DNA of 30,695 nucleotides from a virus. Made by a program: the position numbers and the translations under genes. Below, one piece after another: positions 26,099-30,695 of the stretch. Under the pieces are notes generated by a model. The model saw only the letters and a program-made list of their open reading frames with translations, made no database searches and was not told the origin of the DNA. The stretch spans positions 1 to 30,695 of IMG/VR virus record IMGVR_UViG_3300031578_000232. One strand, written 5' to 3'. Numbering within the stretch: the stretch's first letter is position 1; each line of letters starts with the position of its first letter.

Positions 26099-26165
26099 GT
26101 TGGGCGCCGGGGCTCTTACGAGGGTGTCCAGCTAGGTGTGGTAGGCGAAATTTACAGCGCCCAAC
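26099..26165 (-). promoter_or_regulatory. Long-range GC-rich stem in capsid leader
   Basis: GUUGGGCGCUG (26155-26165) pairs with CGGCGCCCAAC (26099-26109) over 11 bp with one G-U, eight of the pairs being G-C. The 45-base interior includes a small CUC-GUAA-GAG hairpin with a GNRA loop. This is the most stable single stem in the leader as judged by eye. Confidence 0.5.
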
Positions 26166-26168
26166 CGT

Positions 26169-26213
26169 TGAATGCAATAGCGGCTGTAACTTAGTTACAG
26201 TCTACTGCACTCA
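26169..26213 (-). promoter_or_regulatory. Long hairpin overlapping the stop of the 54-residue gene
   Basis: A lower 12-bp stem (26169-26180 with 26202-26213, two G-U pairs) and an upper 7-bp stem (CUGUAAC with GUUACAG, 26184-26190 with 26194-26200) are separated by a small internal loop (one base opposite three) and capped by a 3-base loop. It includes the TGA at 26211-26213. No U tract follows, so it is more like an RNase processing or message-end structure than a terminator. Confidence 0.6.
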
Positions 26214-26375
26214 TCCACCTAGCTTCGGTCCCTGTCTTAGAGGTGTTCTGGCCTGACTAGAAGGAGTTGCCGGGAGCGCCATAGTGCCACTAAACCCAGG
26301 AGCTTCTGACTTATCCTTTTTAGTCAGACTTTTGAACCTTTCTGAGGTTTGGATTTTGCTAAATAGACCAGCCAT
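26211..26375 (-). CDS. Tiny Pro/Thr-rich protein before capsid gene (54 aa)
   Basis: Reading the minus strand gives an unbroken 54-codon frame that starts MAGLFSKIQTSERFKSLTKK and ends RQGPKLGG before TGA. An AGGT ribosome site lies about eight bases before the ATG, and the ATG comes five bases after the TAA of the preceding small gene, which supports it as a real gene. It is basic, with a Pro/Ser/Thr-rich second half and no membrane segment. Like the gene before it, it opens with a short M-x-x-L-x-x-K-hydrophobic pattern, so the two may be distant duplicates. Its place between scaffold and capsid suggests a minor head-assembly factor; function is unknown. Confidence 0.55.
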   Translation of the reverse strand: MAGLFSKIQTSERFKSLTKKDKSEAPGFSGTMALPATPSSQARTPLRQGPKLGG

Positions 26376-26380
26376 ATCAA

Positions 26381-26563
26381 TTACCTGCTCAATGTAGTTT
26401 GAATTCCGCCAAGGCTTTTAGACATTCTGGTTCCTGCTGGCCTGCTTGGTGTGTTTGTTGGAGAAGAGGTTGGAGCGGTTGGAGCCCTTCCGGTATATGC
26501 GGCTGATCCAAAACCCTTTGATAACGGACCCCTTGCCCTGACCTTTTTGATTAAACTTCCCAT
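26381..26563 (-). CDS. Tiny basic Pro/Thr-rich protein after scaffold (60 aa)
   Basis: The 60-residue product begins MGSLIKKVRARGPLSKGF and continues with TGRAPTAPTSSPTNTPSRP and a MSKSLGGI segment. It is strongly basic and probably disordered in its second half. An AGGGA ribosome site sits six bases before the ATG, overlapping the end of the scaffold gene, whose stop is 11 bases upstream. Short Pro/Thr-rich proteins occur among head genes in other podoviruses, but I do not know a function for any of them. Confidence 0.55.
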   Translation of the reverse strand: MGSLIKKVRARGPLSKGFGSAAYTGRAPTAPTSSPTNTPSRPAGTRMSKSLGGIQTTLSR

Positions 26564-26573
26564 AAATAATCCC

Positions 26574-27500
26574 TTATTTTGCTGCTTGTTTAATCCGGAT
26601 ATCGTACAGCGATCTCAATCGATCCTGCTTTGCGACATCGTTATTGTATTCTGTCCGATGCTCTTTCATAAACTTTTCGAGATCCTTAATCTCGTCATTC
26701 AGGGACTGTTGAGCAGTAATGCTATCGCCGCCCATTTCCATAACGGGATTAGTGACGCGAGCCAGTGCAGCCAAACCCTTTAGAACATTAGGATCGTTCA
26801 TAAAGGCCCGACCGTCCTGATAGCGGCCATTCAGAATCTGTTCGGCAGCTTCCTTGCCAAAGGTCGACGCAACCAGACCATTGACCAGATTGATGTTGGC
26901 GCGGTAGTCGGGACCCCAATCCGTGCGAAGCTGGTCGTTTGCTTCTGTGGATTGCTGTAAATCCATTTGCGCGATTTGATCTTGCTGCTGTTCGGCAAAA
27001 TTGTTGTACCACTCGATTGCTGCATGAGCGTATTCCGGAGGCGCGTTTTTGGCGTGTAAAGCCCCCATGAAATCCTCGAAGATTGCTTTGTCTTGTTCAC
27101 CAACAACCATTCCTGTAGGTAAATTCTCCAAATATCCCTTCGGTTCTGCCGGAATACCATTGGCTTCGCGATACGCTGCGATGTCCTCCGGCTTAGCTTC
27201 AGGTCCAGGAGGGGCCTTATAGGCGCCACTTGAAATAACTGTACGCTGCTCGCGAAACGCATTACCAAGATCGGCAGCAGAATTATAGCGCTGCAACGTC
27301 GACAAAAACTTGTCGTCATCACCAGCAATCTCTTTGCGCCAGTCTTTGTTTTTCAGGCCATCGAATTCCGTCAGAAAAGCGTCCGGCGTCTCATAAGACT
27401 TCAGCGCCTCAGCACGATCGGCGTTATCGCCGACCAGAGACGTCGACCAATGATCTTCACCGGGATTGATGGTTGTAACTGTTTTCTGTTCTGCTGGCAT
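26574..27500 (-). CDS. Capsid assembly scaffold protein (308 aa)
   Basis: The protein is acidic, Gln/Glu/Ala-rich and mostly helical, the usual make-up of phage scaffolds. Recognisable segments are FLTEFDGLKNKDWR near residue 45, a PPGPEAKPEDIAAYREANGIP linker, LENLPTGMVVGEQDKAIFEDF, and a C-terminal helical part with LNDEIKDLEKFMKEH that would bind the capsid protein. It lies between the Bbp19-like gene and the capsid cassette and starts with a TAATG overlap, AAGGA nine bases upstream. The scaffold guides capsid assembly and leaves the finished head. Confidence 0.8.
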   Translation of the reverse strand: MPAEQKTVTTINPGEDHWSTSLVGDNADRAEALKSYETPDAFLTEFDGLKNKDWRKEIAGDDDKFLSTLQRYNSAADLGNAFREQRTVISSGAYKAPPGPEAKPEDIAAYREANGIPAEPKGYLENLPTGMVVGEQDKAIFEDFMGALHAKNAPPEYAHAAIEWYNNFAEQQQDQIAQMDLQQSTEANDQLRTDWGPDYRANINLVNGLVASTFGKEAAEQILNGRYQDGRAFMNDPNVLKGLAALARVTNPVMEMGGDSITAQQSLNDEIKDLEKFMKEHRTEYNNDVAKQDRLRSLYDIRIKQAAK

Positions 27501-27820
27501 TATGATTGTTCCTTAATTGATCGAGATGCGATTTTATCTGGGTCCGTCCTTGTCGGTGCCGCCTTTAGCATCCATACCAAAGTGGTTCCTGCGTGTCTCC
27601 TGCCTTCAGCAAACGCCGTGGAATACGGATCTCCAGGACGAAAACTTGTGTCGTGTGTACCGAATGCGCGAATCATATACTCCAACGCCATTCTCTGCTG
27701 CCTTTCACTAGCCTGACCCTCCCAGACCGCACGGAGAGCTTGAACTTCAGCTTCCGTGTAGTCCGGACGCGCCAGAGGATCCTGTTTCGGCTTGCAGGAT
27801 GCTACATCCTCCTGAATCAT
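27500..27820 (-). CDS. Bbp19-like phage protein (106 aa)
   Basis: The central part (VQALRAVWEGQASERQQRM, then a YMIRAFGTHDTSF segment, and TAFAEGRRHAGTTLVWML) fits the short Bbp19-type domain named from Bordetella phage BPP-1, where it also lies between portal and scaffold genes. Its function is not established in any phage to my knowledge. The start overlaps the portal stop (ATGA), and the stop overlaps the scaffold start, so the three are translationally coupled. The match is by pattern recognition of a small domain and should be taken as probable. Confidence 0.6.
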   Translation of the reverse strand: MIQEDVASCKPKQDPLARPDYTEAEVQALRAVWEGQASERQQRMALEYMIRAFGTHDTSFRPGDPYSTAFAEGRRHAGTTLVWMLKAAPTRTDPDKIASRSIKEQS

Positions 27821-29439
27821 GCAGCCTGCTCAGCTTGTGAAAAATCTCTCGCCGCCTGACCGCCTGACTTGGCCAGTTCCATCTGCTCCTCAGCTCGAGC
27901 CTGTTCGGCATTCGCCTGCATAATGGCTGCAACCTGATCTTCGGTCCTGAGATGTCGCGCCTCTACGCCGATTCCTTCCAGAGCTGCTCGCAACGCTGAA
28001 TTCGTATCCATGAGAACACCAGCATTCGGATCCAGAGCCATCGCGCGCTCAATGATATCGCTCGATTCGAGGAATGTTGACGCCTCTTTACGCTCGATCG
28101 CATCGTGTAACGGCGAAACAAACTTGAAGTGAATGTTGCGGCCCTGAAGATTGCGAGGAATATCCTGAACAGATCCAAAATAGCCAGCACGTAAAAGACC
28201 GTCGAAGGTGTCCTCACAGAGTTGCCCATTGTATTCGTGCTCCATGGGCTCAAAGAGTGGTAAGGCTGCCCGAACATACTCTTCTACGCGCTGGCCCGTC
28301 TCGAAAGCCGTCATATCACCTTCCGGCGGCGGCAATGTCAGCTTGTTGATGTAAAAAGCCTCAGCAAGCATGGACATCTGATGATCGCGAACCTCATAAC
28401 CCTTCGGCAAACCAGTCCTGTCCTGACTCAATGGCCTGAGAACTTCGCCTTTTCGTTCGTCGTATTCAGAATCGGCCCAGGTAATGCCGCCTGAAAATAA
28501 TTGAATATCGCCCCTGACCGCTTCAGTGGTCGCAATCATCGGTGGACGCACGGACATTTCGCCAGCCTCCAGCAACGTCAGCGACATGGCCTGAAGCAGA
28601 CGAGCGTCCGGCAACCCGGCAACAGCGGCAGGAGAATACGCATACTGTGATCCGGATACTGTCTGCCAACGTGGCAGCGTAAAACCATGACTCATCACAC
28701 CGTATTCGCCCATAATGTGATTGTTCTGAACGTCCAGATACACCAGCATCCATGGGTATTTGGCGCCCTGATCCATCTGCCCACGGTAAACGTCGGTCGA
28801 TACGATCAGCCGCATACAATCAGCCTTAGCGATATTGTCGTTGACCTTTACTCTGGTCATGTTCGGATGAAGATTCAATTTCAGCTCTTTAAGCTGCTTG
28901 ATTGTCGGCTTCCACTTCACATAAATCTCGCCGATCGCACCATCGGCCTTCTCACTCCAAGCAACATCACGAAGATGCCACGTTCGATACAACAGGTGCG
29001 GAACCTCAGCGTTATAAACAATCTCTCGCGAAATACAGCATTGGCCCGTCAGAGCAAAATCAGCATCGCCTTGTGAGGTGGCACGAATGAACTGAGCCTT
29101 GCGATCGTACATCGCAGATCGCTGTCTTTTTGTCGCCCACTGCAACCACGCTTTGTCGGACTGACTTAATGAAGGTTCATCATCAACCGAAATCTCAAAC
29201 CAGTCTTTGGCTCGAGGACGCAACATCGCCGCAAATGAATTGCTCAGGTCACGGTGCACAATGATTGGATAGCTTGAATACAGGTTATCGGCAAATTCCT
29301 CACCAATATAACGATTCACTGTGAAGTCGGCACGTTGCGGGTAGAAATTCTCCGCCAGCTCTTGCCAGAGACTTACTATGGCTTTGCGTTCTGAAAAGAA
29401 CGTCGAGCCACGAATAATCAGATCTTGAGGTCGCATCAT
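27817..29439 (-). CDS. Portal / head-to-tail connector protein (540 aa)
   Basis: This matches podovirus (T7-type) portals: residues of about 15-45 hold SERKAIVSLWQELAENFYPQRADF, followed by VHRDLSNSFAAMLRPRAKDWFEI, a DADFALTGQCCISRE segment, the PRWQTVSGSQYAYSPA stretch near the middle (very typical), and an acidic Gln/Ala-rich helical C terminus that would form the barrel. Twelve copies normally form the DNA gate at one capsid vertex. Two ATGs stand in tandem; the second (29436) lies six bases after GGGG and the first only three, so the second is probably used and the protein then has 539 residues. It starts at the stop of the small linker gene. Confidence 0.88.
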   Translation of the reverse strand: MMRPQDLIIRGSTFFSERKAIVSLWQELAENFYPQRADFTVNRYIGEEFADNLYSSYPIIVHRDLSNSFAAMLRPRAKDWFEISVDDEPSLSQSDKAWLQWATKRQRSAMYDRKAQFIRATSQGDADFALTGQCCISREIVYNAEVPHLLYRTWHLRDVAWSEKADGAIGEIYVKWKPTIKQLKELKLNLHPNMTRVKVNDNIAKADCMRLIVSTDVYRGQMDQGAKYPWMLVYLDVQNNHIMGEYGVMSHGFTLPRWQTVSGSQYAYSPAAVAGLPDARLLQAMSLTLLEAGEMSVRPPMIATTEAVRGDIQLFSGGITWADSEYDERKGEVLRPLSQDRTGLPKGYEVRDHQMSMLAEAFYINKLTLPPPEGDMTAFETGQRVEEYVRAALPLFEPMEHEYNGQLCEDTFDGLLRAGYFGSVQDIPRNLQGRNIHFKFVSPLHDAIERKEASTFLESSDIIERAMALDPNAGVLMDTNSALRAALEGIGVEARHLRTEDQVAAIMQANAEQARAEEQMELAKSGGQAARDFSQAEQAA

Positions 29440-29682
29440 TTACCCCAGTTTGTCGGAGTTCGTGAGAACCGTACCGGCTCTCGATCCTTGGCGCTTTGCT
29501 GCCTTGCGACGCTCGTTACGCTTTAGTAATTCAGCGTCCGGAACATCAGCACCAGCGTAAATCTGGTCCAGCGCATTTTGCTTCTTAGCTGTCTTTTCGA
29601 GATTTATTTCATGCTTTGTCTTGTAGCCCTTAAAGGTGCTCAAATTCCATAACCTAGCACCAGTATTTTTCAATCCAGACAT
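29440..29682 (-). CDS. Small helical protein between terminase and portal (80 aa)
   Basis: From the ATG at 29682 this gives 80 residues: MSGLKNTGARLWNLSTFKGYKTKHE, a basic helical central part and an Arg/Lys-rich end. I choose this start, not one 90 bases upstream, because AGGAG lies six bases before it and the ATG overlaps the terminase stop (TGATG), while the longer form would run into the terminase coding region. The composition (about one third charged, no hydrophobic core) suggests a coiled or DNA-binding helper in packaging. Function is unknown. Confidence 0.6.
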   Translation of the reverse strand: MSGLKNTGARLWNLSTFKGYKTKHEINLEKTAKKQNALDQIYAGADVPDAELLKRNERRKAAKRQGSRAGTVLTNSDKLG

Positions 29683-30695
29683 CAGTGTCTCCTTGAGCCA
29701 CGCCGAGGACCATAATTGACTTGCGGTTGACGCTTTCCGGCCAGTGTACCCACTCTCTGATCCTGCCGCCACGCCGTCGCCATAGTAAGCGCTTTATCGC
29801 CAGCACTCCAGCACATCATAACCGCATCACCGCGGTCTGGCGATCGCCGCAATAACTTCACAACATCCTTCTTCGGCGTCACCTTGATTCCATTCGGAGT
29901 CAATTCCCATGTCGTCGCCGTCAAATCAGATACCAGCATCGGATCATCCGGCAACGCAATCGGGCTGCCACCATCCTGCCCAGGATCAAGAGCCTCACGA
30001 AAACGCCAGATAATCTCCGCACGTTTGTTGAAAAACTTGAGTTTCTTGTCCTCCGTTCGCCGTACCGACGGATCTACCCCAAGATGGCCAACACAAGTCA
30101 CACCATTCTCGGTCAAATGACCGTATGCCTGTGCCCCCGTCGTTTCACCAACATCCAAAACAACCACAGAATCATGCCTGCGATGCTTGATAACCTTCGC
30201 TGCCAAGTCCGTACCGTGCGGCGTTTCTGCCCCCGGCGCGCAAATCAACGGCGCAAACCAGCCATCATGCCGAATTGAGATAGCACTCTCGTCCTTGCCA
30301 CGAGCTCCATCGATACCCATCGCACATTGCGGAATCTGAAACGGCGGATCCGACGTCCAACGACCCTGAGCAAGACGAATCCAGTCGGTCGGAATAACCT
30401 GATCTGAATTGTCAACACGAGCGGCCATGAAGTTGCCATCACGAATCGCACTCCTGAGCGGCTCCGGCAACGCATCCAACTGCGCCGCATAACCTGAATC
30501 ACGATAAAATGGATTGTCGTCCAAGGTCCCAGGTATGAAAGTCCTCGACATCGGAATCAAATACTTGTCACTACCATCATCGTTAAAATTGCCGCTCGGA
30601 ATCTTTACATCAGGACCATCTATCCAAAAGTCCTGACCATCTTCATCCGATACACACCAACGCAATTCACCGGGCTTGGCTGGCTTCGGATACCG
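29682..30695 (-). CDS. Terminase large subunit, C-terminal part (nuclease domain)
   Basis: The frame is open to the right edge, so the N-terminal ATPase half is missing; 337 residues are seen. It begins RYPKPAKPGELRW, followed by a SRTFIPGTLDDNPFYRDSGYAAQLDALPEP segment that links ATPase and nuclease domains in large terminases. The nuclease part shows GIDGARGKDESA (first catalytic Asp) and SVVVLDVGETTGAQAYGHL (second Asp); a third acidic residue is probably in the PDDPMLVSDL region. The enzyme cuts concatemeric DNA and, through the missing ATPase, drives it into the head. The gene stop overlaps the start of the small linker protein (TGATG). Confidence 0.85.
   Translation of the reverse strand, partial: RYPKPAKPGELRWCVSDEDGQDFWIDGPDVKIPSGNFNDDGSDKYLIPMSRTFIPGTLDDNPFYRDSGYAAQLDALPEPLRSAIRDGNFMAARVDNSDQVIPTDWIRLAQGRWTSDPPFQIPQCAMGIDGARGKDESAISIRHDGWFAPLICAPGAETPHGTDLAAKVIKHRRHDSVVVLDVGETTGAQAYGHLTENGVTCVGHLGVDPSVRRTEDKKLKFFNKRAEIIWRFREALDPGQDGGSPIALPDDPMLVSDLTATTWELTPNGIKVTPKKDVVKLLRRSPDRGDAVMMCWSAGDKALTMATAWRQDQRVGTLAGKRQPQVNYGPRRGSRRH

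Larger units (their letters stand above)
25990..26213 (-). ncRNA. Structured leader ahead of the capsid gene
   Basis: No convincing coding frame covers this interval, yet it holds four separate inverted repeats that would fold in the minus-strand message: 26169-26213, 26099-26109 with 26155-26165, 26037-26094, and 26009-26022. It also has a near-duplicate segment (26051-26072 and 26113-26136), and two copies of GGCTCCTRAT at 26098-26089 and 26076-26067. The capsid ribosome site GGAGAGCC (26000-25993) is at its 3' end. I read it as an RNA leader with a regulatory or processing role. I know no described family it belongs to, and I cannot run a fold or covariance search. Confidence 0.55.

Noticed and set aside
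25917-26177. 86-codon minus-strand frame through the capsid leader into the capsid gene
   Set aside because: It starts with TTG, has no ribosome site, runs 73 bases into the capsid gene in another frame, and crosses all of the predicted stems. It does not look like a gene.
26149-26177. Possible sigma-70 promoter (TTGCAT, 17 bases, TAAATT) in the capsid leader
   Set aside because: Matches are only 3 of 6 and 4 of 6 and overlap the stems. Such matches are common by chance; kept only as a note.
29683-29772. Longer form of the small protein between terminase and portal
   Set aside because: The extra 30 residues overlap terminase coding sequence and lack a ribosome site, whereas AGGAG stands six bases before the ATG at 29682.
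1-30695. tRNA genes, CRISPR arrays, insertion sequences and attachment sites
   Set aside because: Reading both strands showed no cloverleaf, regularly spaced repeats, transposase or terminal repeats. Nearly all of the sequence is covered by the minus-strand structural genes.

Overview
The window is a continuous block of late (virion structure and assembly) genes from a short-tailed, podovirus-type tailed phage or prophage. Every gene reads on the minus strand, so the transcriptional order runs from base 30695 down to base 1. The order is: terminase large subunit (its C-terminal part only), a small linker protein, portal, a Bbp19-like protein, scaffold, two tiny proteins, major capsid protein, a small decoration-type protein, a head-associated protein, tail tubular proteins A and B, a GNAT-like protein, an internal virion protein, a lytic-transglycosylase ejection protein, an 872-residue ejection protein, a small coiled-coil protein, three beta-rich tail or appendage proteins, a 69-residue orphan, a 2845-residue polyvalent protein and the start of a tail fibre. 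Portal, Bbp19-like, scaffold and capsid in this order resemble Bordetella phage BPP-1-like podoviruses, from general family knowledge. The host cannot be fixed from this sequence. Strong Shine-Dalgarno sites and mid-range GC fit a Gram-negative, probably proteobacterial, host, but that is inference. No replication, lysis, integration, tRNA, CRISPR or reverse-transcriptase gene is visible.

Head region (about 24.2-30.7 kb). DNA packaging, portal and scaffold genes are tightly coupled by ATGA, TGATG or TAATG overlaps. Between scaffold and capsid lie two tiny Pro/Thr/Arg-rich genes of 60 and 54 residues. They are followed by about 220 bases of non-coding leader rich in inverted repeats directly ahead of the capsid start. 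A clean intrinsic terminator follows the decoration-type gene, so capsid plus decoration protein form a cassette bounded by RNA structures.

Tail and ejection region (about 15-24.2 kb). Tail tubular proteins A and B build the short tail. B carries what looks like a carbohydrate-binding-type beta-sandwich insertion. Next come the ejected proteins: a T7 gp13-like GNAT-fold protein, an internal virion protein, a 769-residue protein with a full SLT transglycosylase domain for crossing peptidoglycan, and an 872-residue protein with a Gly/Ala-rich hydrophobic stretch suited to membrane insertion.

Appendage and polyvalent region (1-15 kb). Three consecutive beta-rich proteins, probably appendages or receptor-binding parts, precede a 69-residue unknown. 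After that comes one 8.5-kb gene for a polyvalent protein with a zincin-type HESAH motif and several conserved polyvalent-protein modules. Such proteins are thought to be packaged and injected to act on host defences or take over the cell early. A tail-fibre gene with a typical virion-anchoring N terminus runs off the left edge.

The strongest candidates for something undescribed are the structured leader ahead of the capsid gene and the very large polyvalent protein, most of whose length has no function I can assign.
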